Shown here: positions 49,146 to 57,556 of the stretch, in pieces
Layout of the letters: each line of letters starts with the position of its first letter
How positions within the stretch are numbered: position 1 is the first letter of the stretch
Assembly: GCA_019115995.1 (NCBI GenBank)
Contig: DXCL01000046.1
Coordinates: forward strand, 1-64,000
Direction: 5' to 3'
From: Candidatus Borkfalkia avistercoris
GTDB lineage: Bacteria > Bacillota > Clostridia > Christensenellales > Borkfalkiaceae
Length of the DNA: 64,000 nucleotides
Translations under genes and position numbers: made by a program
The notes under the pieces: model-generated
What the model saw: only the letters and a program-made list of their open reading frames with translations
Database searches by the model: none
What the model was told of the DNA's origin: nothing

Positions 49146-51467
49146 TTTATCTTCTCCTTTGCCTTTTGAGGCTTTTTTCGCTTTATGACCGGGTTTGAAG
49201 CGCATCAGCCGCAGCGCGTTCGTAACCACGAACACCGAACTTATGCTCATGGCGAGCGCCCCGAACATGGGGCTGAGCACCACGCCGACCGCATACAGCG
49301 CGCCCGCCGCAACGGGAATGCACAGCAGATTATATATAAACGCCCAAAACAGATTTTCCTTGATGTTGCGCACGGTCGCCTTGCTCAGATCGATCGCGGC
49401 GTTCACCGCGCGCAGGTCTCCGCCCACCAAAACGACGTCTGCGGAGTCGATGGCAACGTCCGTGCCGCTGCCCATGGCGATGCCCACGTCTGCCTCTTTG
49501 AGCGCGGGGGAATCGTTTATGCCGTCGCCCACCATCGCGGTAACGGCATTCTTTTTGCTCTCGATAACGGCGCGCAGCTTATCCTCGGGCAAAACCTCGG
49601 CGATCACCTTTTCTATCCCCGCCTGCCGCGCGATCGCGCGGGCGGCTCCCTCCGCGTCGCCCGTCAGCATAACGGGCGCGACGCCGCGTTCTTTCAGCCC
49701 CGCGACCGCTTCCGCGCTCCCCTCCTTGATGGTATCGGCAACGGCAAACAGCGCGGCCATTTTTCCGCCTCGCGCAAAATACAGCGCCGTTTTTCCCTCG
49801 CCGGCAAAGCGCGCCGCGTCCTCTTCCGCCTCCGCAACGCCTACGCCCTTCTCCTCCATGAGCCTGCGGTTTCCGATCAGGTACGCTTCCCCGCCCGCAG
49901 ACGCGAGCGCGCCCTTCCCGGGAAGGTAGGAAAAGCCGGCAACTTCCGCAAACGAAGCGCTCTCCTCCTTCGCCTTCTCCACGAGGCATGCCGCCAGCGG
50001 GTGATTGGAATTCTGCTCCACCGCCCCCGCCGCCGCGAGCACGCCCGCCCGCGTGTTGCCGTTGTACAGCGCAATATCCGTCACGCGCGGCTTGCCCTCG
50101 GTGACGGTCGCCGTCTTATCGAGGAGCACAACGCCTATGTTTTTCGCCTTTTGCAGCGCCTCCGCGTCTTTATACAGTATGCCCATCGCTGCGCCCCTGC
50201 CCGTTGCCGCCATGACCGCGACGGGCGTCGCCAGCCCCAGCGCGCAGGGGCAGGATATAACGAGCACGCTGATCGACATGCTCAGGATCTCGGGAACGGT
50301 AACGCCGACCGCGCCCGTCGCCCAAAGAATGATCCACACCGCAAAGGTGAGCGCCGCGATGCCGAGCACCACGGGCACGAATATGCCCGCGATCTTATCC
50401 ACGATCTTTTCGATGGGCGCCTTCGAAGCGCCCGCCTCCCGCACCATCTTTACGATTTTGGAAAGCACGGTATCTTCCCCGACCTTTTCGGCGCGGATCC
50501 TGAGCACATTGCCTTTGTTGACGGAGGCGCTCGTTACAAAATCTCCCGCACCCACCTCCACTGGCAGGCTCTCGCCCGTGATCGCAGATTTGTCTATAAA
50601 GGAATCGCCGGACAGAACGACCCCGTCTACGGGAATGCTGTCTCCCTGCCTTACGACGACCACATCTCCCTTGACGACCTCCGAAAGGCGCACCGACTTC
50701 TGCGCGCCTTCCCGCTCCACGACGACCGAATCGGGCGCGAGCTTTAACAGCTTTTCCACCTCCTCGCCCGTCTTGCTCTTGGAGCGCGCTTCCAGCCATT
50801 TGCCGAGAGTAACGAGGGTCAAAACCATCGCCGCGCTCTCAAAAAACAAATCGTTCATCGCCAACTCGTGCGCGTCGGCAAAGGGCATGACGAACATCAC
50901 GACCACGCTGTACAGGTAAGAGACGGCAGAGCCGAGGCTCACCAGCGTATCCATGTTGGGTACCCGCTTGAAAAGCGCCCGCACGCCGCTCTTGAAGAAC
51001 GCAAAATTGATAAACAGGATCGGCGTGGTCAGCAAAAGCTGCAAGAGCGCAAAGTTTTCGGGGCTCTCGTGCATATCCCAAAAAAACGGGAGGGGCGCGC
51101 CCGCCATATGATGCAGCATCGTAAGGTACATGAGCGGCACCAGAAAGCCGAGCGAAACAAAAAAGCGCAGTTTCAGCTTTTTTGCTTCCTCCCCGAAGGA
51201 ATTTGCCTTTTTCTCACGGGCGGGGGCATTCCCGCCGGGAACGGACGTTTCCGCGCCGCCTGCAACGCTCGCGCCGTAACCCAGCTTTACCACCGCCTCC
51301 GCGATCTGGTCGGCAGAAACGGTATTTTCGTCGAAATCGACGGTCATGCATTCCCCCATCAGGCTCACGTCCGCATGCGTTACGCCGTCCAGCTTGTTCA
51401 CCGTCTTCTGAATGCCTGCCGAGCATGCCGCGCACGTCATGCCCGTGATCTTGAATTTCTGTTCCAT
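48945..51467 (-). CDS. copA: Copper P-type ATPase with C-terminal CopZ-like domain
   Basis: An 840-residue P1B-type copper exporter. An N-terminal heavy-metal domain (MTCAACS, 1-70) precedes the membrane part with CPCALG, the phosphorylation site written DKTATVTEG and the hinge GDGINDSPAL. After the last helices and a Lys-rich linker (about 755-773) a second metal domain with MSCSHCS (about 774-840) is fused; in most Clostridia it is the separate chaperone CopZ. An internal ribosome binding site precedes it. DKTATVTEG has Ala where DKTGT is normal, which is unusual (see findings). Confidence 0.93.
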   Translation of the reverse strand: MEQKFKITGMTCAACSAGIQKTVNKLDGVTHADVSLMGECMTVDFDENTVSADQIAEAVVKLGYGASVAGGAETSVPGGNAPAREKKANSFGEEAKKLKLRFFVSLGFLVPLMYLTMLHHMAGAPLPFFWDMHESPENFALLQLLLTTPILFINFAFFKSGVRALFKRVPNMDTLVSLGSAVSYLYSVVVMFVMPFADAHELAMNDLFFESAAMVLTLVTLGKWLEARSKSKTGEEVEKLLKLAPDSVVVEREGAQKSVRLSEVVKGDVVVVRQGDSIPVDGVVLSGDSFIDKSAITGESLPVEVGAGDFVTSASVNKGNVLRIRAEKVGEDTVLSKIVKMVREAGASKAPIEKIVDKIAGIFVPVVLGIAALTFAVWIILWATGAVGVTVPEILSMSISVLVISCPCALGLATPVAVMAATGRGAAMGILYKDAEALQKAKNIGVVLLDKTATVTEGKPRVTDIALYNGNTRAGVLAAAGAVEQNSNHPLAACLVEKAKEESASFAEVAGFSYLPGKGALASAGGEAYLIGNRRLMEEKGVGVAEAEEDAARFAGEGKTALYFARGGKMAALFAVADTIKEGSAEAVAGLKERGVAPVMLTGDAEGAARAIARQAGIEKVIAEVLPEDKLRAVIESKKNAVTAMVGDGINDSPALKEADVGIAMGSGTDVAIDSADVVLVGGDLRAVNAAIDLSKATVRNIKENLFWAFIYNLLCIPVAAGALYAVGVVLSPMFGALAMSISSVFVVTNALRLMRFKPGHKAKKASKGKGEDKMEKILFIEGMSCSHCSARVESALNAIDGVQANVDLKKKRATVQTEVADDVLVKAVEEAGYKVKKIK

Positions 51468-51504
51468 ATCCTACCTGATAATCACTACTTATACGGTTGC
51501 AATT

Positions 51505-51534
51505 ATTATAATATAGTCATGCGCAGCATGTCAA
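51505..51534 (-). promoter_or_regulatory. Promoter of copA
   Basis: TTGACA (51529-51534), 18 bases, TATAAT (51505-51510) on the minus strand. The spacer holds the near-palindrome CATGCTGCGCATG, a candidate metal-regulator site. Confidence 0.75.
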
Positions 51535-51606
51535 CGGATATTCCGATAAAAACAGAACGGTTTTTGTATCGGTTTTCAAAGGGCGGCGGCATTTTCCGCA
51601 AAACGC

Positions 51607-51635
51607 TTGCCTTCCCGCCCGGCAAAAGGTATAAT
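51607..51635 (+). promoter_or_regulatory. Promoter of the nucleotidyltransferase-ATPase pair
   Basis: TTGCCT (51607-51612), 17 bases, TATAAT (51630-51635). Confidence 0.55.
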
Positions 51636-51661
51636 GGAAAGAAAAAAGCGAGAAAAAATTT

Positions 51662-52456
51662 ATGTACCGGCACCACATCGATTCGATCGAAAAACTCAAA
51701 GAATACTTCATGCCGATGGAGGGCATGATCGCCATCGTTTTAGACGGCTCCATCGTCAAGGGCAACGAGCGCCCCGATTCGGATATAGACGCCCTCATCG
51801 TCGTAACGGAGGAAAAGTATAAAGAGCTCGCCGCGCAGAACAGGCTCGCGGAAGTCATCGCGGGTCGCTGCACCTATGAAGGAGGATATTTCGACGTAAA
51901 ATATAAGACCAAAGCGATCTTACAGGCCTCTGCCCTGCACGCGAGCGAACCCACGCGCAACGCCTACGTAAAGGCGCGCGTGCTCTATTCCTCCGACGAT
52001 GAGATCGCGCCCCTTGTCGAAAAGATCGCCGCTTATCCCGAGCACGAGCGGGAAGCGAAGCTGAAATGCTTTAACGCGAACCTGCAACTCAACCGCGGAT
52101 ATTTCCTGCACTGCGTGCCCGAAAGCAACGCCTACATGCGCGCGCATCTGGCACAGGAGATCGTATACAGCGTTTACAGGCTGATCCTCCTCGAAAACAG
52201 GGAACTTTTCCCCTGCAACAGACGACTGGAAGAGACCGTTCTAAAATGCAGAAAGCGCCCCGAAACCATACTCTCCCTCGGCGCGACGTTTTTAAAGGAG
52301 ATCACCCCCGAAAACTGCGAAAAATTCGTAAAAGCCTTTTGGGAGCAGAGCGAACTGCCCCTGACCGACGACGTGAGCGAGAACTGCTCGCAATACGTCA
52401 AATTTTACGAGGATTGGTGGAACGAGGAGCGCCCGCCCTTCCCCAACGAATGGTAA
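51662..52456 (+). CDS. Nucleotidyltransferase-domain protein
   Basis: A 264-residue protein with the pol-beta-type nucleotidyltransferase motif GSIVKGNERPDSDIDALI (about residues 29-46), which supplies the two metal-binding aspartates, and a third candidate aspartate in YFDVKYK. The rest is helical and resembles the C-terminal domain of aminoglycoside adenylyltransferase-like proteins. The substrate may be a small molecule, tRNA or protein. No good ribosome binding site precedes the ATG. The next gene starts six bases after its stop. Confidence 0.8.
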   Translation: MYRHHIDSIEKLKEYFMPMEGMIAIVLDGSIVKGNERPDSDIDALIVVTEEKYKELAAQNRLAEVIAGRCTYEGGYFDVKYKTKAILQASALHASEPTRNAYVKARVLYSSDDEIAPLVEKIAAYPEHEREAKLKCFNANLQLNRGYFLHCVPESNAYMRAHLAQEIVYSVYRLILLENRELFPCNRRLEETVLKCRKRPETILSLGATFLKEITPENCEKFVKAFWEQSELPLTDDVSENCSQYVKFYEDWWNEERPPFPNEW

Positions 52457-52462
52457 ACGGAT

Positions 52463-53224
52463 ATGGACGATTTGCCCCTCTACCTCAAAGGGATAAAGCT
52501 CAAAGGCAGTATCCCCGACGAAAATTACGTCGGGCACCTTTCCGTCGTCGAAAATCTTGCAAAAATGCAGGAATTGCCCTTCCGCAAAAGCGTAACTTTT
52601 TTTGTCGGCGAAAACGGCATCGGCAAGTCCACCCTGATCGAGGCGATCGCCGTGGCGTTCGGCTTTAACGCCGAGGGCGGCACGCGCAACTTCAACTTTC
52701 AGACCCGCAGCACCCACGCAGACCTTTGGCAATATCTTACGCTCGTAAAGGGCTACCGCCGCCCGAAAGACGGCTTTTTCCTGCGCGCGGAAAGTTTTTA
52801 TAACGTGAGCACCAACATCGACGAGATGGACGAAGAATTCTCTTTCGGCGCGCCCGTCATCTCGGGGTTCGGCGGCACCTCCCTGCACAGCCTGTCGCAC
52901 GGCGAAAGTTTCCTCGCGACGGTAGAAAACCGCTTCGGCGACCAGGGGCTGTATATCCTCGACGAGCCCGAGGCGGCGCTCTCGCCCAACGGCGTCATGC
53001 GCCTGATCGTCTCTATGCACCGCCTTGTAAAAAGCGGCTCGCAGTTTATTATTTCCACCCATTCGCCCATGCTGATCGCCTTCCCCGATTCCGAAGTATA
53101 TGAGATCACGAAAGAGCGCATCTCCTCCGTTCCCTATGAGCAAACGCAGCATTATACGACGACCCGCCGCTTCCTCGAAAACCCGAAAAAGATGCTCGGC
53201 TATCTTTTAGACGACGATACCTGA
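52463..53224 (+). CDS. AAA (ABC-type) ATPase
   Basis: A 253-residue stand-alone ATPase with Walker A GENGIGKST (about 50-58), a signature-like LSHGES, Walker B LYILDEPEAALS and the switch histidine STHSPML. It lacks the long coiled coil of SMC-like proteins. Similar proteins occur as housekeeping ATPases of unknown role and in toxin-antitoxin or defence operons. It is paired with the nucleotidyltransferase gene upstream; a joint function is only suggested by that. Confidence 0.85.
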   Translation: MDDLPLYLKGIKLKGSIPDENYVGHLSVVENLAKMQELPFRKSVTFFVGENGIGKSTLIEAIAVAFGFNAEGGTRNFNFQTRSTHADLWQYLTLVKGYRRPKDGFFLRAESFYNVSTNIDEMDEEFSFGAPVISGFGGTSLHSLSHGESFLATVENRFGDQGLYILDEPEAALSPNGVMRLIVSMHRLVKSGSQFIISTHSPMLIAFPDSEVYEITKERISSVPYEQTQHYTTTRRFLENPKKMLGYLLDDDT

Positions 53225-53296
53225 AAAAAGCCGCCTGTAAAACCGACGCCCGCCGAAAGAATCGGCGGGCGATAAAAATCTGATCTTTCGTTCGAT

Positions 53297-53328
53297 AAAA
53301 AAAGCGTTCCGAAAAGAACGCTTTTTTT
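53297..53328. terminator. Terminator after the ATPase gene
   Basis: AAAAAAAGCGTTC pairs with GAACGCTTTTTTT; long A and T runs make it work in both directions. A second hairpin of CCCGCCG type (about 53249-53271) lies upstream. Confidence 0.9.
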
Positions 53329-53376
53329 TCGCGGGCAAAACATATTTGCCCGTATGCCGCCGTATACGCTGGCCAT

Positions 53377-54045
53377 TTAACCGCGGATGCTCTTTTCCAC
53401 CTGTCCCTTAAACAATTTGAGCCATTCCTCCGCGATCAGCCGCGCGCCCGCCACCATGGGGTGCACGCCGTCGTACAGGTAAGCCTCGCTGCCGAATTGA
53501 TCCGCCGCTTCGTCAAATTGTTTCTGCAAAGGCAGAAAATAAGCGCCGTATTCGTCTGCCAGCTCTTTTATCGCTCCCGCATAGGCATAAACCGCTTCAA
53601 AACTTTTGAAACGCTCGCTGCCCCTTTCGCCCGTAACGGTGCCGGGAAGAACAAACGGCTCGCAAAGGATCAGCTTCGCGTTCGGCAACACTCTGGCAGT
53701 ATCTTCGAGCAGCATGCCGTACACCTTTTTGAAACGTGCAAGCTCCGCCTCCGTGCCCAGCTTCTTTTCATTCTGAATATCGACCTCCTGCCATACGTCG
53801 TTGATGCCGATCAATATGCTCACAACGTCCGGCTGTTCGTACCATACGTCCGTTTTTACCCTCGAATACAGATCCGCGACGCGGTTCCCGCCGATCCCTT
53901 TGTTGATAACGCGATACTTTTTCGGATCTTCCCGATACAGTTCCCCCGCTACGTACATCAAAAATCCGCTGCCGTAGCTGAATATCTCCTGGTCGTTGTG
54001 ATGCGACATATCCGTGATGCTGTCGCCGAAAAATACGATCTTCAT
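53377..54045 (-). CDS. SGNH/GDSL-family hydrolase
   Basis: A 222-residue esterase with block I FGDSIT (catalytic Ser), block II glycine (NKGIGGNRV), block III GIND and block V DGVHPMVAG with the catalytic Asp and His. It has no signal peptide, so it is cytoplasmic. Family members remove acyl or acetyl groups, often from sugars; the substrate is not known. It is transcribed alone, between two terminators. Confidence 0.92.
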   Translation of the reverse strand: MKIVFFGDSITDMSHHNDQEIFSYGSGFLMYVAGELYREDPKKYRVINKGIGGNRVADLYSRVKTDVWYEQPDVVSILIGINDVWQEVDIQNEKKLGTEAELARFKKVYGMLLEDTARVLPNAKLILCEPFVLPGTVTGERGSERFKSFEAVYAYAGAIKELADEYGAYFLPLQKQFDEAADQFGSEAYLYDGVHPMVAGARLIAEEWLKLFKGQVEKSIRG

Positions 54046-54093
54046 AAAAACTTTCCTTCCTCTTCCCGATAAGGGTGCTTTATTTTTGATATG

Positions 54094-54113
54094 AAAAAAG
54101 CCGCGGCTTTTTT
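54094..54113. terminator. Perfect 20-bp palindrome downstream of rpmF
   Basis: AAAAAAGCCGCGGCTTTTTT is fully self-complementary and lies between rpmF and the SGNH gene. It may act as a backup terminator. Confidence 0.5.
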
Positions 54114-54123
54114 ACGACAAAAA

Positions 54124-54142
54124 GCCCGCGATGACCGCGGGC
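54124..54142 (-). terminator. Terminator of rpmF
   Basis: GCCCGCG pairs with CGCGGGC and TTTTTG follows on the minus strand. Confidence 0.85.
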
Positions 54143-54161
54143 CTTCATATACTGGATGCAA

Positions 54162-54347
54162 TTACTTCTGCTCTTCGGTATTCACGACTTCTCTGCCGTC
54201 GTAATAACCGCACTTCTTGCAGACCTTATGAGACTCTTTGAGCTCATGGCAATGCGGGCATTCAACCAGATTGGGAGCCGAAGCCTTGAAATTCGCATAC
54301 CTCGTATTCGTTCTCTGTTTAGACTGTTTAGACTTAGGTACCGCCAT
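54162..54347 (-). CDS. rpmF: 50S ribosomal protein L32
   Basis: A 61-residue L32 with the conserved start AVPKSKQSKQRTNTRYAN and a four-cysteine zinc ribbon (CPHC and CKKC), so it is the zinc-binding form. GAGGTG precedes the ATG. The DUF177 (yceD) gene that normally precedes rpmF is absent; a PH-domain membrane protein gene is upstream instead. Confidence 0.97.
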   Translation of the reverse strand: MAVPKSKQSKQRTNTRYANFKASAPNLVECPHCHELKESHKVCKKCGYYDGREVVNTEEQK

Positions 54348-54394
54348 TTTATATACACCTCTCTTCCGAAATTTACAATTATACTTAAATCGAC

Positions 54395-55795
54395 CTATAA
54401 AGTATATAATATTTCATTATCTTTGTCAACTTTTTTTTCGAGCTTTTCCGTCAATTCAGAAAAATCGGCGTCGTTCATATACCCGACGGAGAAAACTCTC
54501 GAAAACTGCCCCACCGTAATATCGGCGTCGCAAATACCGTTCCTTGCGGCGCTCAGATTTTTCGCCGCGGTAACGCTGCGCATATCCGCATAGCGCACAA
54601 ACACGATATTTTCCGCCGTCACGCCGTAACGGAACGCGGCAACGTTCTCCCCGAACACATAACCGCGGTTTTTATAGGATATCATCACGAAAAGCACGGG
54701 CAAAAGAAGGAGAAGCAACATCAGCGGCGTCAAAAAAATACCGAGAATGATCGCGATGACCGCAAACCATGCCGACTGCTCCGCATAGGCGAGCAGGGCG
54801 CTCCTGCCCGTTTTTTTATAGGCAAGCGGAGGTCTTTCCGGCATAACTGCAAAAACGAGCGTCTCCGCGTCCTCTTTTTTCATCAAAAAGGGAAAATAAT
54901 TGTTGTCTGAGATCCCCTTTGCCTTCTGCGCGCTCTCCACAGATACGCGGCACAGCCCCAAAAGACGGTCGATAAACGTCTGCCTCAGCCGGAAAGCGCG
55001 AATGCTGTCAAAGAATAAATTGTGCTCCGTTTTCGCGACCTTCCCGTAGGAGATCGAAAACCTGTCCGCCTCGATCCGCACGACATATCCCGTAAAACGG
55101 GCGACAATATATATGAGGCGTGCCCAAAAGCCCAGCAACAGCACCGCATAGATCGCCAAAAGGCCCAAAAGGTACATACAGGCGTCGGAAAGGTCTTTCA
55201 GCAACACCGCCACGGAAGGAAAATTTACCGCCGCGACCAAAACGAGCAAAAACGTGAGCTGCACAAAAACGGACAAAAAGCCCGCATATTTTTCCCTCCC
55301 CGATACGATGCGGCCCTTCGGTTCAAACTTTTTCGGCTCCCTCGACGCGGGGATAAGCCCGAAAAACTCCTGCACCTCGTCTGCGGAAAGATAGATTGGA
55401 AAGGCGCCCAGATGCGTTTCGATTTCCACCTTACACGTTTTCGTCAGCCTGCCGAGCAGCCCTTCGTTTTCGCGCACGCTCGTAATGTCGGCATAGCGCA
55501 CAAAACCGATCTTTTTCCCTTTTTTAAAGGTAAGACCGCTTTCCGTGACGGAAACCAACGGCTGCGCCGCGAACAATTTGAAAAAGATAAAAAACAGAAC
55601 CGCCGCGCCGACGGCGATGCAAAGGACGGCGAGAAGCTCTGTCCACGAGATCTCCCACAGCCGCCCGACCAAAAGGTTGAGCGCCCAGAACGCGACAAAG
55701 GCGGACAGCAAAAAAACGCCGATCGTGTAAAAGACTACCCGATGACGGCTCAGATAAAAGATCCTATTCCCCTCTTGCGAAGATCCGTTCGTCAT
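54395..55795 (-). CDS. Multi-pass membrane protein with PH-like (YdbT) domains
   Basis: From the ATG at 55795 (GAGG upstream; the frame opens at a TTG at 55807) the product has 466 residues: pairs of hydrophobic helices alternating with three bacterial PH (PF03703-type) domains, seen in segments such as VSVTESGLTFKKGKKIGFVRYADI, cut here into parts: LTFKKGKKIGF, FSISYGKV and VAAFRYGVTAENIVF. This matches YdbT. It overlaps the smaller PH-domain gene by 32 bases, as ydbS and ydbT do. Related pairs influence membrane stress and antimicrobial resistance. Confidence 0.82.
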   Translation of the reverse strand: MTNGSSQEGNRIFYLSRHRVVFYTIGVFLLSAFVAFWALNLLVGRLWEISWTELLAVLCIAVGAAVLFFIFFKLFAAQPLVSVTESGLTFKKGKKIGFVRYADITSVRENEGLLGRLTKTCKVEIETHLGAFPIYLSADEVQEFFGLIPASREPKKFEPKGRIVSGREKYAGFLSVFVQLTFLLVLVAAVNFPSVAVLLKDLSDACMYLLGLLAIYAVLLLGFWARLIYIVARFTGYVVRIEADRFSISYGKVAKTEHNLFFDSIRAFRLRQTFIDRLLGLCRVSVESAQKAKGISDNNYFPFLMKKEDAETLVFAVMPERPPLAYKKTGRSALLAYAEQSAWFAVIAIILGIFLTPLMLLLLLLPVLFVMISYKNRGYVFGENVAAFRYGVTAENIVFVRYADMRSVTAAKNLSAARNGICDADITVGQFSRVFSVGYMNDADFSELTEKLEKKVDKDNEILYTL

Positions 55796-56318
55796 TCTCG
55801 TCCTCAAAATAGGAAAGCACCGCGGCGGCGCTCGCCTGCGAAAGATATTTCAGATCGTATTTTCCCGAGCCGCAGTACAGGCGCACGTCGTAGACCGCCT
55901 CCGTTTCGGAAAGAAAGCGGAGCGCCGATTTTCCCGCGCCTTTATATTCCTGCACGCCGGTGCCGACTTTCTTTTTGCGGAAATAGCGCTTCACCCGTAC
56001 GCGAAGCACGTCGCAAAAGCGCAGAACCGTCAGTTTCCTGCAACAGAGCCCCCTGCGTATCCTTATGGTCGAATCCGTTACCGTAAAACAAAAGCGAGAG
56101 GCATAGCACAGCCCGTTCGCCAGCACGAACAGCGCGTCGCACGCCAGCGCAATGAGCGCCACGATCAGAAACACGTCCCAAAACCCCGTGGCGACGAACA
56201 TGAGCGCAACGAGCGCCGCCGGGATCAGCAAAAAGCAGGAAAACAGCACGGCCGCGCGCTTACGCACGCGGCGCGCAAATTCTCCGCTGAGATATACGTA
56301 GCCCTCTTCCCTTTTCAT
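55764..56318 (-). CDS. PH-domain membrane protein (YdbS-like)
   Basis: A 184-residue protein with two membrane helices (about 20-65) and one PH-like domain (about 75-160, CFTVTDSTIRIRRGLCCRKL). Its ATG at 56316-56318 shares a base with the ackA stop codon (TAATG), so translation is coupled to ackA. The longer open frame to 56705 is antisense-free but overlaps ackA and is not used. It pairs with the larger YdbT-like protein downstream. Confidence 0.78.
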   Translation of the reverse strand: MKREEGYVYLSGEFARRVRKRAAVLFSCFLLIPAALVALMFVATGFWDVFLIVALIALACDALFVLANGLCYASRFCFTVTDSTIRIRRGLCCRKLTVLRFCDVLRVRVKRYFRKKKVGTGVQEYKGAGKSALRFLSETEAVYDVRLYCGSGKYDLKYLSQASAAAVLSYFEDENDERIFARGE

Positions 56319-57514
56319 TAAAGCAAAAGTTCCTTCGTCTCCCGCGCGATCACGAGTTCCTCGTTTGTCGGTATGATGAGCACGCGCACCTTTGCGCCCT
56401 TCGCCGTGATCTCGCGGATCGTTCCGTCGTTCGGCATTTCGTTCAGCCTGTCGTCGATCTTGATGCCGAAAACGTCCATGTTCTCGCAGACGGCCTTCCT
56501 CACCTGCCAGGTGTTTTCCCCGATGCCCGCGGTAAACACGAGGCAGTCGAGCCCGTTCATCGCCGCCACGTACGAACCGATGTATTTCTTTACGCCGTAA
56601 GCGAACAGATCGAGCGCGAGCCGCGCGCGTTCGTTCCCCTCCGAAGCCGCCTTCGTAAGATCGCGGAAATCGCTGGAAACGCCGGAAATGCCCGCCACGC
56701 CGCATTTTTTATTCAGATAATTGATGCAGTCGAGAATGGAATAATTCTTTTTCGCCGCTAAAAATTCGAGCACGGCGGGATCGATGTCGCCCGAGCGCGT
56801 TCCCATGGGCACGCCCGCCAAAGGCGTAAAGCCCATGCTGGTATCCACGCACTTGCCGCCGAGCACGGCGCTGACGGAAGAACCTCCGCCCAGGTGGCAG
56901 GTTATGATCTTCGTTTCGTTCGCGGGTTTGCCGAGGTATTTGATCGCCTCCTGCGAAACATATTTGTGGCTCGTTCCGTGGAAGCCGTATTTTCTGATTT
57001 TATGATTTTTATAGTCGTCGTAGTCGATGGCATACATGTACGCGTGCGGCGGCATGGTCGCATGGAAAGCGGTATCGAACACGAGAGCCATCGGCGTATC
57101 CGGCATCACTTCCTTGCACGCCTCGATGCCGAGAATGTTCGCGGGCATATGCAGAGGGCCGAGCTCCGCATTCTTTTTGCAGATCGCGAGCACCTCGTCC
57201 GTCAAGAGCACGGAGCGGTCGAAGTCTCCGCCGCTGTGGAGCACCCTGTGCCCGACCGCGTCGATCTCCGACATAGACTTGATCACGCCGTATTCGGGGT
57301 GAACGAGCGCCTGCAACACGAGCTGCATGGCTACCTTGTGGTTGGGCATATCCTGTTCGATATCCGTTTCGCCCTTCGCCGTTTTATGCGTGAGCTTGGA
57401 GCCGCGAATGCCGATGCGCTCGCACCCGCCCTTTACGATGACCTGCTCCGTATCCATATCGAACAGCTGATATTTGAGGGAAGAGCTCCCTGCGTTTACG
57501 ACCAAAATTTTCAT
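56318..57514 (-). CDS. ackA: Acetate kinase
   Basis: AckA converts acetyl phosphate and ADP to acetate and ATP. The 398-residue protein has the N-terminal VNAGSSSLKYQLF motif, the phosphate-binding HLGGGSSV region, FDTAFH and the C-terminal FTAGIGEN segment. It follows pta by 42 bases, so the pair forms the usual acetate-producing unit. Confidence 0.97.
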   Translation of the reverse strand: MKILVVNAGSSSLKYQLFDMDTEQVIVKGGCERIGIRGSKLTHKTAKGETDIEQDMPNHKVAMQLVLQALVHPEYGVIKSMSEIDAVGHRVLHSGGDFDRSVLLTDEVLAICKKNAELGPLHMPANILGIEACKEVMPDTPMALVFDTAFHATMPPHAYMYAIDYDDYKNHKIRKYGFHGTSHKYVSQEAIKYLGKPANETKIITCHLGGGSSVSAVLGGKCVDTSMGFTPLAGVPMGTRSGDIDPAVLEFLAAKKNYSILDCINYLNKKCGVAGISGVSSDFRDLTKAASEGNERARLALDLFAYGVKKYIGSYVAAMNGLDCLVFTAGIGENTWQVRKAVCENMDVFGIKIDDRLNEMPNDGTIREITAKGAKVRVLIIPTNEELVIARETKELLL

Positions 57515-57556
57515 ATTGCCAATGACCCCTTTAATTTTTATCCGTTTTTATTTGTT

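Noticed and set aside
56319-56705. N-terminal extension of the YdbS-like protein
   Set aside because: It overlaps the 3' end of ackA and is Arg/Gly-rich; the ATG overlapping the ackA stop is the natural start.
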